Origin: Rhytidiadelphus loreus | Lineage: Eukaryota; Streptophyta; Bryopsida; Hypnales; Hylocomiaceae | NCBI GenBank assembly: GCA_947034895.1 | Contig: OX344763.1 | Coordinates: 54,931,025-54,995,024, forward strand | Direction: 5' to 3' | DNA length: 64,000 nucleotides | The notes under the pieces: model-generated | Seen by the model: the letters and a program-made list of their open reading frames with translations, nothing else | Told to the model about the DNA's origin: nothing | Databases searched by the model: none | Program-made: the position numbers and the translations under genes | Shown here: positions 12,666 to 24,505 of the stretch, piece after piece | How positions within the stretch are numbered: the stretch's first letter is position 1 | How the letters are laid out: each line of letters begins with the position of its first letter

Positions 12666-13220
12666 CTAAACTCATGCATTCAAAACAATATGCACGTTCG
12701 GATAGTCACTGTCTATGATTTTGTGCGTGAAACTAAAAATCGGGGCAACGTTCTTGCCTTGTACTTTAATGACTGTTCAAAGAAATATATTGTCATGGAA
12801 ATTCATGTAAAGAAAATGGTAAAACATGTTTGTGCAAGTTGCATTTATTTCTAAACTCATGCATTCAATACAATATGCACGTTCGGGTAGTCACTGTCTA
12901 TGATTTTGTGCATGAAACTAAAAATTGGGGCAACGTTCTTGCCTTGTACTTTAATGACTGTTCGAAGAAATATAATGTCATGGAAATTCATGTAAAGAAA
13001 ATGGAAAAACATGTTTGTGCAAGTTGCACTTATTTCTAAACTCATGCATTCAAAACAATATGCACGTTCGGGTAGTCACTGTCTATGATTTTGTGTGTGA
13101 AACTAGAAATTGGGGCAACGTTCTTGCCTTGTACTTTAATGACTGTTCAAAGAAATATAATGTCATGGAAATTCATGTAAAGAAAATGGTAAAACATGTT
13201 TGTGCAAGTTGCACTTATTT
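12666..13220. repeat. Three-monomer block duplicated at 16921-17475
   Basis: Units: C head with 'tatattgtc'; unit with 'attcaatac', 'gtgcatga' and 'ttcgaag'; A with 'gaaattgg'. The same trio occurs 4255 bp (23 monomers) downstream. Private difference: 'atggaaaaac' at about 13001 against 'atggtaaaac'. Confidence 0.75.
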
Positions 13221-13405
13221 CTAAACTCATGCATTCAAAACAATATGCACGTTCGGGTAGTCACTGTCTATGATTTTGTGTGTGAAACTAGAAATTGGGG
13301 CAACGTTCTTGCCTTGTACTTTAATGACTGTTCAAAGAAATATAATGTCATGGAAATTCATGTAAAGAAAATGGTAAAACATGTTTGTGCAAGTTGCACT
13401 TATTT

Positions 13406-14145
13406 CTAAACTCATGCATTCAAAACAATATGCACGTTCGGGTAGTCACTGTCTATGATTTTGTGTGTGAAACTAAAAATTGGGGCAACGTTCTTGCCTT
13501 GTACTTTAATGACTGTTCGAAGAAATATAATGTCATGGAAATTCATGTAAAGAAAATGGTAAAACATGTTTGTGCAAGTTGCACTTATTTCTAAACTCAT
13601 GCATTCAAAACAATATGCACGTTCGGGTAGTCACTGTCTATGATTTTGTGTGTGAAACTAAAAATTGAGGCAACGTTCTTGCCTTGTACTTTAATGGCTG
13701 TTTCAAGAAATATAATGTCATGGAAATTCATGTAAAGAAAATGGTAAAACATGTTTGTGCAAGTTGCACTTATTTCTAAACTCATGCATTCAAAACAATA
13801 TGCACGTTCGGGTAGTCACTGTCTATGATTTTGTGTGTGAAACTAGAAATTGGGGCAACGTTCTTGCCTTGTACTTTAATGGCTGTTCGAAGAAATATAA
13901 TGTCATGGAAATTCATGTAAAGAAAATGGTAAAACATGTTTGTGCAAGTTGCACTTATTTCTAAACTCATGCATTCAAAACAATATGCACGTTCGGGTAG
14001 TCACTGTCTATGATTTTGTGTGTGAAACTAGAAATTGGGGCAACGTTCTTGCCTTGTACTTTAATGACTGTTCAAAAAAATATAATGTCATGGAAGTTCA
14101 CGTAAAGTAAATGGTAAAACATGTTTGTGCAAGTTGCATTTATTT
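13406..14145. repeat. Four-monomer block duplicated at 16181-16920
   Basis: Units: 'ttcgaag' A; 'ttgaggc'/'ggctgtttc'; 'ggctgttcg'; then a unit with C tail and the rare 'aaagtaaatgg'. That rare marker is at 14106 and again at 16881, exactly 2775 bp (15 monomers) apart. The later copy has 'aaaattgg' where the earlier one has 'gaaattgg' in two units. Confidence 0.8.
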
Positions 14146-15070
14146 CTAAACTCATGCATTCAAAACAATATGCACGTTCGGGTAGTCACTTTGAATGATT
14201 TTGTGCATGAATCTAAAAATTAGGGCAATGTTCCTGCCTTGCACTTTAATGTCTGTCCAAAAAAATATAATGTCAAGAAAATTCACGTAAAGAAAATGGT
14301 AAAACATGTTTGTGCAAGTTGCATTTATTCCTAAACTCATGCATTCAAAACAATATGCACGTTCGGGTAGTCACTGTCTATGATTTTGTGTGTGAAACTA
14401 AAAATTGGGGCAACGTTCTTGCCTTGTACTTTAATGACTGTTCAAAGAAATATAATGTCATGGAAATTCATGTAAAGAAGATGGTAAAACATGTTTGTGC
14501 AAGTTGCACTTATTTCTAAACTCATGCATTCAAAACAATATGCACGTTCGGGTAGTCACTGTCTATGATTTTGTGTGTGAAACTAGAAATTGGGGAAACG
14601 TTCTTGCCTTGTACTTTAATGACTGTTCAAAGAAATATAATGTCATGGAAATTCATGTAAAGAAAATGGTAAAACATGTTTGTGCAAGTTGCACTTATTT
14701 CTAAACTCATGCATTCAAAACAATATGCACGTTCGGGTAGTCACTGTCTATGATTTTGTGTGTGAAACTAAAAATTGGGGCAACGTTCTTGCCTTGTACT
14801 TTAATGACTGTTCAAAGAAATATAATGTCATGGAAATTCATGTAAAGAAAATGGTAAAACATGTTTGTGCAAGTTGCACTTATTTCTAAACTCATGCATT
14901 CAAAACAATATGCACTTTCGGGTAGTCACTGTCTATGATTTTGTGTATGAAATTAAAAATTGGGGCAACGTTCTTGCCTTGTACTTTAATGGCTGTTCCA
15001 AGAAATATAATGTCATGGAAATTCATGTAAAGAAAATGGTAAAACATGTTTGTGCAAGTTGCACTTATTT

Positions 15071-15255
15071 CTAAACTCATGCATTCAAAACAATATGCAC
15101 GTTCGGGTAGTCACTGTCTATGATTTTGTGTGTGAAACTAAAAATTGGGGCAACGTTCTTGCCTTGTACTTTAATGACTGTTCAAAGAAATATAATGTCA
15201 TGGAAATTCATGTAAAGAAAATGGTAAAACATGTTTGTGCAAGTTGCACTTATTT
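15071..15255. repeat. Exemplar of monomer type A (commonest form)
   Basis: This unit equals the consensus I read for the commonest type and serves as the numbering reference. Landmarks in monomer bases: 'gttcgggtag' 31-40, 'gtctatgatt' 46-55, 'gtgtgtgaaac' 58-68, 'ttggggcaacg' 75-85, 'gactgttcaaagaaa' 106-120, 'catggaaattcatg' 129-142, 'gcacttattt' 176-185. It holds three CpG sites (bases 30, 34 and 84). Common A subvariants have 'gaaattgg' for 'aaaattgg' at base 71, 'ttcaaagg' for 'ttcaaaga', and 'ttcgaag' for 'ttcaaag'. A units fill the B-poor stretches at 12.5-18.2, 44-46.9 and 54-63 kb. The unit carries an NsiI site (ATGCAT, bases 9-14) and an AclI site (AACGTT, bases 82-87). Confidence 0.9.
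15227..15249. other. Two adjacent dyad motifs, shown in the exemplar unit and present in nearly every monomer
   Basis: Monomer bases 157-166 are a perfect 10-bp palindrome, AAACATGTTT. Directly after it, bases 167-179 read GTGCAAGTTGCAC, a 13-base inverted repeat with a single central base. In the common alternative with 'gcaaattgc', the inner arms TGCAA and TTGCA still pair, so the substitution at the centre is neutral for symmetry. Rare breaks of the first palindrome are 'catattt' (29661, 30956) and 'catgctt' (about 47053, 49459, 51493). A weaker inverted repeat, TGCAT and ATGCA with a 10-base loop, lies at bases 10-29. Known: short dyads have been noted in centromeric satellites and may form non-B structures or bind proteins. 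Function here is not shown. Confidence 0.7.
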
Positions 15256-18200
15256 CTAAACTCATGCATTCAAAACAATATGCACGTTCGGGTAGTCACT
15301 GTCTATGATTTTGTGTGTGAAACTAAAAATTGGGGCAACGTTCTTGCCTTGTACTTTAATGACTGTTCAAAGAAATATAATGTCATGGAAATTCATGTAA
15401 AGAAAATGGTAAAACATGTTTGTGCAAGTTGCATTTATTTCTAAACTCATGCATTCAAAACAATATGCACGTTCGGGTAGTCACTGTCTATGATTTTGTG
15501 TATGAAATTAAAAATTGGGGCAACGTTCTTGCCTTGTACTTTAATGGCTGTTCCAAGAAATATAATGTCATGGAAATTCATGTAAAGAAAATGGTAAAAC
15601 ATGTTTGTGCAAGTTGCATTTATTTCTAAACTCATGCATTCAAAACAATATGCACGTTCGGGTAGTCACTGTCTATGATTTTGTGTGTGAAACTAAAAAT
15701 TGGGGCAACGTTCTTGCCTTGTACTTTAATGACTGTTCAAAGAAATATAATGTCATGGAAATTCATGTAAAGAAAATGGTAAAACATGTTTGTGCAAGTT
15801 GCACTTATTTCTAAACTCATGCATTCAAAACAATATGCACGTTCGGGTAGTCACTGTCTATGATTTTGTGTGTGAAACTAGAAATTGGGGCAACGTTCTT
15901 GCCTTGTACTTTAATGACTGTTCAAAGAAATATAATGTCATGGAAATTCATGTAAAGAAAATGGTAAAACATGTTTGTGCAAGTTGCACTTATTTCTAAA
16001 CTCATGCATTCAAAACAATATGCACGTTCGGGTAGTCACTGTCTACGATTTTGTGTGTGAAACTAAAAATTGGGGCAACGTTCTTGCCTTGTACTTTAAT
16101 GACTGTTCAAAGAAATATATTGTCATGGAAATTCATGTAAAGAAAATGGTAAAACATGTTTGTGCAAGTTGCATTTATTTCTAAACTCATGCATTCAATA
16201 CAATATGCACGTTCGGGTAGTCACTGTCTATGATTTTGTGTGTGAAACTAAAAATTGGGGCAACGTTCTTGCCTTGTACTTTAATGACTGTTCGAAGAAA
16301 TATAATGTCATGGAAATTCATGTAAAGAAAATGGTAAAACATGTTTGTGCAAGTTGCACTTATTCCTAAACTCATGCATTCAAAACAATATGCACGTTCG
16401 GGTAGTCACTGTCTATGATTTTGTGTGTGAAACTAAAAATTGAGGCAACGTTCTTGCCTTGTACTTTAATGGCTGTTTCAAGAAATATAATGTCATGGAA
16501 ATTCATGTAAAGAAAATGGTAAAACATGTTTGTGCAAGTTGCACTTATTTCTAAACTCATGCATTCAAAACAATATGCACGTTCGGGTAGTCACTGTCTA
16601 TGATTTTGTGTGTGAAACTAAAAATTGGGGCAACGTTCTTGCCTTGTACTTTAATGGCTGTTCGAAGAAATATAATGTCATGGAAATTCATGTAAAGAAA
16701 ATGGTAAAACATGTTTGTGCAAGTTGCACTTATTTCTAAACTCATGCATTCAAAATAATATGCACGTTCGGGTAGTCACTGTCTATGATTTTGTGTGTGA
16801 AACTAAAAATTGGGGCAACGTTCTTGCCTTGTACTTTAATGACTGTTCAAAAAAATATAATGTCATGGAAGTTCACGTAAAGTAAATGGTAAAACATGTT
16901 TGTGCAAATTGCATTTATTCCTAAACTCATGCATTCAAAACAATATGCACGTTCGGATAGTCACTATCTATGATTTTGTGCGTGAAACTAAAAATCGGGG
17001 CAACGTTCTTGCCTTGTACTTTAATGACTGTTCAAAGAAATATATTGTCATGGAAATTCATGTAAAGAAAATGGTAAAACATGTTTGTGCAAGTTGCATT
17101 TATTTCTAAACTCATGCATTCAATACAATATGCACGTTCGGGTAGTCACTGTCTATGATTTTGTGCATGAAACTAAAAATTGGGGCAACGTTCTTGCCTT
17201 GTACTTTAATGACTGTTCGAAGAAATATAATGTCATGGAAATTCATGTAAAGAAAATGGTAAAACATGTTTGTGCAAGTTGCACTTATTTCTAAACTCAT
17301 GCATTCAAAACAATATGCACGTTCGGGTAGTCACTGTCTATGATTTTGTGTGTGAAACTAGAAATTGGGGCAACGTTCTTGCCTTGTACTTTAATGACTG
17401 TTCAAAGAAATATAATGTCATGGAAATTCATGTAAAGAAAATGGTAAAACATGTTTGTGCAAGTTGCACTTATTTCTAAACTCATGCATTCAAAACAATA
17501 TGCACTTTCGGGTAGTCACTGTCTATGATTTTGTGTGTGAAACTAAAAATTGGGGCAACGTTCTTGCCTTGTACTTTAATGGCTGTTCCAAGAAATATAA
17601 TGTCATGGAAATTCATGTAAAGAAAATGGTAAAACATGTTTGTGCAAATTGCATTTATTCCTAAACTCATGCATTCAAAACAATATGCACGTTCGGATAG
17701 TCACTGTCTATGATTTTGTGCGTGAAACTAAAAATTGAGGCAACGTTCTTGCCTTGTACTTTAATGGCTGTTCGAAGAAATATAATGTCATGGAAATTCA
17801 TGTAAAGAAAATGGTAAAACATGTTTGTGCAAGTTGCACTTATTTCTAAACTCATGCATTCAAAACAATATGCACGTTCGGGTAGTCACTGTCTATGATT
17901 TTGTGTGTGAAACTAAAAATTGGGGCAACGTTCTTGCCTTGTACTTTAATGGCTGTTCGAAGAAATATAATGTCATGGAAATTCATGTAAAGAAAATGGT
18001 AAAACATGTTTGTGCAAGTTGCACTTATTTCTAAACTCATGCATTCAAAACAATATGCACGTTCGGGTAGTCACTGTCTATGATTTTGTGTGTGAAACTA
18101 AAAATTGGGGCAACGTTCTTGCCTTGTACTTCAATGACTGTTCGAAGAAATATAACGTCATGGAAATTCATGTAAAGAAAATGGTAAAACATGTTTGTGC

Positions 18201-19695
18201 AAGTTGCATTTATTTCTAAACTCATGCATTCAAAACAATATGCACGTTCGGGTAGTCACTTTGAATGATTTTGTGCATGAAACTAAAAATTAGGGCAATG
18301 TTCCTGCCTTGTACTTTAATGACTGTCCAAAAAAATATGATGTCAAGAAAATTCACGTAAAGAAAATGGTAAAACATGTTTGTGCAAGTTGCATTTATTT
18401 CTAAACTCATGCATTCAAAACAATATGCACGTTCGGGTAGTCACTGTCTATGATTTTGTGTGTGAAACTAAAAATTGGGGCAACGTTCTTGCCTTGTACT
18501 TTAATGACTGTTCAAAGAAATATAATGTCATGGAAATTCATGTAAAGAAAATGGTAAAACATGTTTGTGCAAATTGCATTTATTCCTAAACTCATGCATT
18601 CAAAACAATATGCACGTTCGGATAGTCACTGTCTATGATTTTGTGCGTGAAACTAAAAATCGGGGCAACGTTCTTGCCTTGTACTTTAATGACTGTTCAA
18701 AAAAATATAATGTCATGGAAGTTCACGTAAAGAAAATGGTAAAACATGTTTGTGCAAGTTGCATTTATTTCTAAACTCATGCATTCAAAACAATATGCAC
18801 GTTCGGGTAGTCACTTTGAATGATTTTGTGCATGAAACTAAAAATTAGGGCAATGTTCCTGCCTTGTACTTTAATGACTGTCCAAAAAAATATAATGTCA
18901 AGAAAATTCACGTAAAGAAAATGGTAAAACATGTTTGTGCAAGTTGCATTTATTTCTAAACTCATGCATTCAAAACAATATGCACGTTCGGGTAGTCACT
19001 GTCTATGATTTTGTGCGTGAAACTAAAAATTGAGGCAACGTTCTTGCCTTGTACTTTAATGGCTGTTCGAAGAAATATAATGTCATGGAAATTCATGTAA
19101 AGAAAATGGTAAAACATGTTTGTGCAAATTGCATTTATTCCTAAACTCATGCATTCAAAACAATATGCACGTTCGGGTAGTCACTGTCTATGATTTTGTG
19201 TGTGAAACTAAAAATTGGGGCAACGTTCTTGCCTTGTACTTTAATGGCTGTTCCAAGAAATATAATGTCATGGAAATTCATGTAAAGAAAATGGTAAAAC
19301 ATGTTTGTGCAAATTGCATTTATTCCTAAACTCATGCATTCAAAACAATATGCACGTTCGGATAGTCACTGTCTATGATTTTGTGCGTGAAACTAAAAAT
19401 CGGGGCAACGTTCTTGCCTTGTACTTTAATGACTGTTCAAAAAAATATAATGTCATGGAAGTTCACGTAAAGAAAATGGTAAAACATGTTTGTGCAAGTT
19501 GCATTTATTTCTAAACTCATGCATTCAAAACAATATGCACGTTCGGGTAGTCACTTTGAATGATTTTGTGCATGAAACTAAAAATTAGGGCAATGTTCCT
19601 GCCTTGTACATTAATGACTGTCCAAAAAAATATAATGTCAAGAAAATTCACGTAAAGAAAATGGTAAAACATGTTTGTGCAAGTTGCATTTATTC

Positions 19696-19880
19696 CTAAA
19701 CTCATGCATTCAAAACAATATGCACGTTCGGGTAGTCACTGTCTATGATTTTGTGTGTGAAACTAAAAATTGGGGCAACGTTCTTGCCTTGTACTTTAAT
19801 GACTGTTGAAAAAAATATAATGTCATGGAAATTCATGTAAAGAAAATGGTAAAACATGTTTGTGCAAGTTGCACTTATTT
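19696..19880. repeat. Exemplar of monomer type E
   Basis: Like type A apart from 'gactgttgaaaaaaata' at bases 106-122; a sister form has 'gactggtgaa' (3971, 6006, 8226). About 26 E units are present. From 28.5 to 53.4 kb, 13 of the B units are directly followed by E, giving a B-E dimer. The variant puts TGA in the otherwise open + frame, which argues that this frame is not translated. Confidence 0.85.
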
Positions 19881-22285
19881 CTAAACTCATGCATTCAAAA
19901 CAATATGCACGTTCGGGTAGTCACTGTCTATGATTTTGTGTGTGAAACTAAAAATTGGGGCAACGTTCTTGCCTTGTACTTTAATGACTGTTCAAAGGAA
20001 TATAATGTCATGGAAATTCATGTAAAGAAAATGGTAAAACATGTTTGTGCAAGTTGCACTTATTTCTAAACTCATGCATTCAAAACAATATGCACGTTCG
20101 GGTAGTCACTGTCTATGATTTTGTGTGTGAAACTAAAAATTGAGGCAACGTTCTTGCCTTGTACTTTAATGACTGTTCAAAGGAATATAATGTCATGGAA
20201 ATTCATGTAAAGAAAATGGTAAAACATGTTTGTGCAAGTTGCACTTATTTCTAAACTCATGCATTCAAAACAATATGCACTTTCGGGTAGTCACTGTCTA
20301 TGATTTTGTGTGTGAAACTAAAAATTGGGGCAACGTTCTTGCCTTGTACTTTAATGGCTGTTCCAAGAAATATAATGTCATGGAAATTCATGTAAAGAAA
20401 ATGGTAAAACATGTTTGTGCAAGTTGCACTTATTTCTAAACTCATGCATTCAAAACAATATGCACTTTCGGGTAGTCACTGTCTATGATTTTGTGTGTGA
20501 AACTAAAAATTGGGGCAACGTTCTTGCCTTGTACTTTAATGGCTGTTCCAAGAAATATAATGTCATGGAAATTCATGTAAAGAAAATGGTAAAACATGTT
20601 TGTGCAAATTGCATTTATTCCTAAACTCATGCATTCAAAACAATATGCACGTTCGGATAGTCACTGTCTATGATTTTGTGCGTGAAACTAAAAATCGGGG
20701 CAACGTTCTTGCCTTGTACTTTAATGACTGTTCAAAAAAATATAATGTCATGGAAGTTCACGTAAAGAAAATGGTAAAACATGTTTGTGCAAGTTGCATT
20801 TATTTCTAAACTCATGCATTCAAAACAATATGCACGTTCGGGTAGTCACTTTGAATGATTTTGTGCATGAAACTAAAAATTAGGGCAATGTTCCTGCCTT
20901 GTACTTTAATGACTGTCCAAAAAAATATAATGTCAAGAAAATTCACGTAAAGAAAGTGGTAAAACATGTTTGTGCAAGTTGCATTTATTCCTAAACTCAT
21001 GCATTCAAAACAATATGCACGTTCGGGTAGTCACTGTCTATGATTTTGTGTGTGAAACTAAAAATTGGGGCAACGTTCTTGCCTTGTACTTTAATGACTG
21101 TTCAAAGAAATATAATGTCATGGAAATTCATGTAAAGAAAATGGTAAAACATGTTTGTGCAAGTTGCACTTATTTCTAAACTCATGCATTCAAAACAATA
21201 TGCACGTTCGGGTAGTCACTGTCTATGATTTTATGTGTGAAACTAAAAATTGGGGCAACGTTCTTGCCTTGTACTTTAATGACTGTTCAAAGGAATATAA
21301 TGTCATGGAAATTCATGTAAAGAAAATGGTAAAACATGTTTGTGCAAGTTGCACTTATTTCTAAACTCATGCATTCAAAACAATATGCACTTTCGGGTAG
21401 TCACTGTCTATGATTTTGTGTGTGAAACTAAAAATTGGGGCAACGTTCTTGCCTTGTACTTTAATGGCTGTTCCAAGAAATATAATGTCATGGAAATTCA
21501 TGTAAAGAAAATGGTAAAACATGTTTGTGCAAATTGCATTTATTCCTAAACTCATGCATTCAAAACAATATGCACGTTCGGGTAGTCACTTTGAATGATT
21601 TTGTGCATGAAACTAAAAATTAGGGCAATGTTCCTGCCTTGTACTTTAATGACTGTCCAAAAAAATATAATGTCAAGAAAATTCACGTAAAGAAAATGGT
21701 AAAACATGTTTGTGCAAGTTGCATTTATTCCTAAACTCATGCATTCAAAACAATATGCACGTTCGGGTAGTCACTGTCTATGATTTTGTGTGTGAAACTA
21801 AAAATTGGGGCAACGTTCTTGCCTTGTACTTTAATGGCTGTTCCAAGAAATATAATGTCATGGAAATTCATGTAAAGAAAATGGTAAAACATGTTTGTGC
21901 AAATTGCATTTATTCCTAAACTCATGCATTCAAAACAATATGCACGTTCGGGTAGTCACTTTGAATGATTTTGTGCATGAAACTAAAAATTAGGGCAATG
22001 TTCCTGCCTTGTACTTTAATGACTGTCCAAAAAAATATAATGTCAAGAAAATTCACGTAAAGAAAATGGTAAAACATGTTTGTGCAAGTTGCATTTATTC
22101 CTAAACTCATGCATTCAATACAATATGCACGTTCGGGTAGTCACTGTCTATGATTTTGTGTGTGAAACTAAAAATTGGGGCAACGTTCTTGCCTTGTACT
22201 TTAATGACTGTTCAAAAAAATATAATGTCATGGAAGTTCACGTAAAGAAAATGGTAAAACATGTTTGTGCAAGTTGCATTTATTT

Positions 22286-22470
22286 CTAAACTCATGCATT
22301 CAAAACAATATGCACGTTCGGGTAGTCACTTTGAATGATTTTGTGCATGAAACTAAAAATCGGGGCAACGTTCTTGCCTTGTACTTTAATGACTGTTCAA
22401 AAAAATATAATGTCATGGAAGTTCACGTAAAGAAAATGGTAAAACATGTTTGTGCAAGTTGCATTTATTT
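22286..22470. repeat. Mosaic monomer: B head joined to C tail
   Basis: Bases 46-65 are type B ('ttgaatg', 'gtgcatga'). From base 75 it is type C ('tcggggcaacg', 'ttcaaaaaaata', 'ggaagttcacg'). The switch lies within the shared 'aaactaaaaat'. Confidence 0.8.
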
Positions 22471-24320
22471 CTAAACTCATGCATTCAAAACAATATGCAC
22501 GTTCGGGTAGTCACTTTGAATGATTTTGTGCATGAAACTAAAAATTAGGGCAATGTTCCTGCCTTGTACTTTAATGACTGTCCAAAAAAATATAATGTCA
22601 AGAAAATTCACGTAAAGAAAATGGTAAAACATGTTTGTGCAAGTTGCATTTATTCCTAAACTCATGCATTCAAAACAATATGCACGTTCGGGTAGTCACT
22701 GTCTATGATTTTGTGTGTGAAACTAAAAATTGGGGCAACGTTCTTGCCTTGTACTTTAATGACTGTTCAAAGAAATATAATGTCATGGAAATTCATGTAA
22801 AGAAAATGTTAAAACATGTTTGTGCAAGTTGCACTTATTTCTAAACTCATGCATTCAAAACAATATGCACGTTCGGGTAGTCACTGTCTATGATTTTATG
22901 TGTGAAACTAAAAATTGGGGCAACGTTCTTGCCTTGTACTTTAATGACTGTTCAAAGGAATATAATGTCATGGAAATTCATGTAAAGAAAATGGTAAAAC
23001 ATGTTTGTGCAAGTTGCACTTATTTCTAAACTCATGCATTCAAAACAATATGCACTTTCGGGTAGTCACTGTCTATGATTTTGTGTGTGAAACTAAAAAT
23101 TGGGGCAACGTTCTTGCCTTGTACTTTAATGGCTGTTCCAAGAAATATAATGTCATGGAAATTCATGTAAAGAAAATGGTAAAACATGTTTGTGCAAATT
23201 GCATTTATTCCTAAACTCATGCATTCAAAACAATATGCACGTTCGGGTAGTCACTTTGAATGATTTTGTGCATGAAACTAAAAATTAGGGCAATGTTCCT
23301 GCCTTGTACTTTAATGACTGTCCAAAAAAATATAATGTCAAGAAAATTCACGTAAAGAAAATGGTAAAACATGTTTGTGCAAGTTGCATTTATTCCTAAA
23401 CTCATGCATTCAAAACAATATGCACGTTCGGGTAGTCACTGTCTATGATTTTGTGTGTGAAACTAAAAATTGGGGCAACGTTCTTGCCTTGTACTTTAAT
23501 GGCTGTTCCAAGAAATATAATGTCATGGAAATTCATGTAAAGAAAATGGTAAAACATGTTTGTGCAAATTGCATTTATTTCTAAACTCATGCATTCAAAA
23601 CAATATGCACGTTCGGGTAGTCACTGTCTATGATTTTATGTGTGAAACTAAAAATTGGGGCAACGTTCTTGCCTTGTACTTTAATGACTGTTCAAAGGAA
23701 TATAATGTCATGGAAATTCATGTAAAGAAAATGGTAAAACATGTTTGTGCAAGTTGCACTTATTTCTAAACTCATGCATTCAAAACAATATGCACTTTCG
23801 GGTAGTCACTGTCTATGATTTTGTGTGTGAAACTAAAAATTGGGGCAACGTTCTTGCCTTGTACTTTAATGGCTGTTCCAAGAAATATAATGTCATGGAA
23901 ATTCATGTAAAGAAAATGGTAAAACATGTTTGTGCAAATTGCATTTATTCCTAAACTCATGCATTCAAAACAATATGCACGTTCGGGTAGTCACTTTGAA
24001 TGATTTTGTGCATGAAACTAAAAATTAGGGCAATGTTCCTGCCTTGTACTTTAATGACTGTCCAAAAAAATATAATGTCAAGAAAATTCACGTAAAGAAA
24101 ATGGTAAAACATGTTTGTGCAAGTTGCATTTATTCCTAAACTCATGCATTCAAAACAATATGCACGTTCGGGTAGTCACTGTCTATGATTTTGTGTGTGA
24201 AACTAAAAATTGGGGCAACGTTCTTGCCTTGTACTTTAATGGCTGTTCCAAGAAATATAATGTCATGGAAATTCATGTAAAGAAAATGGTAAAACATGTT
24301 TGTGCAAATTGCATTTATTT

Positions 24321-24505
24321 CTAAACTCATGCATTCAAAACAATATGCACGTTCGGGTAGTCACTTTGAATGATTTTGTGCATGAAACTAAAAATTAGGG
24401 CAATGTTCCTGCCTTGTACTTTAATGACTGTCCAAAAAAATATAATGTCAAGAAAATTCACGTAAAGAAAATGGTAAAACATGTTTGTGCAAGTTGCATT
24501 TATTC
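24321..24505. repeat. Exemplar of monomer type B (most diverged subfamily)
   Basis: Still exactly 185 bp, but with a linked set of substitutions: 'ttgaatg' for 'gtctatg' (bases 46-52), 'gtgcatga' for 'gtgtgtga' (58-65), 'ttagggcaatgttcct' for 'ttggggcaacgttctt' (75-90), 'tccaaaaaaa' for 'ttcaaagaaa' (111-120), 'caagaaaattcacg' for 'catggaaattcatg' (129-142) and usually 'tattcc' running into the next unit. I count 44 full B units, the first at 271 and the last at 62985. They are dense from 18.2 to 28.8 kb and absent from about 53.2 to 62.98 kb. Several differences are not CpG-related, so B looks like the oldest split among the types. Confidence 0.9.

Larger units (their letters stand above)
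12481..18215. repeat. A-rich segment with one divergent B unit
   Basis: Thirty-one monomers, mainly type A with 'ttcaaagaaa', 'ttcgaag' or 'ggctgttc' variants. The only B unit is 14146-14330, which has private changes 'gaatctaaa', 'ttgcacttt' and 'aatgtctg'. Internal duplications are listed separately. Markers 'ttgaggc', 'ttcgaag' and 'attcaatac' are common here and were not seen in the right half of the window. Confidence 0.75.

Noticed and set aside
15101..15117. CENP-B box (core nTTCGnnnnAnnCGGGn) around 'gttcgggtagtcactgt'
   Set aside because: TTCG is present, but the required A and the downstream CGGG are not in place on either strand; 'CGGG' overlaps 'TTCG' instead of following it.
15191..15196. 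TATAAT and upstream TTGxxx as a bacterial promoter
   Set aside because: Spacing from TTGCCT or TTGTAC is too long (about 26 or 20 bases), the sequence is AT-rich satellite repeated hundreds of times, and there is no gene to drive.
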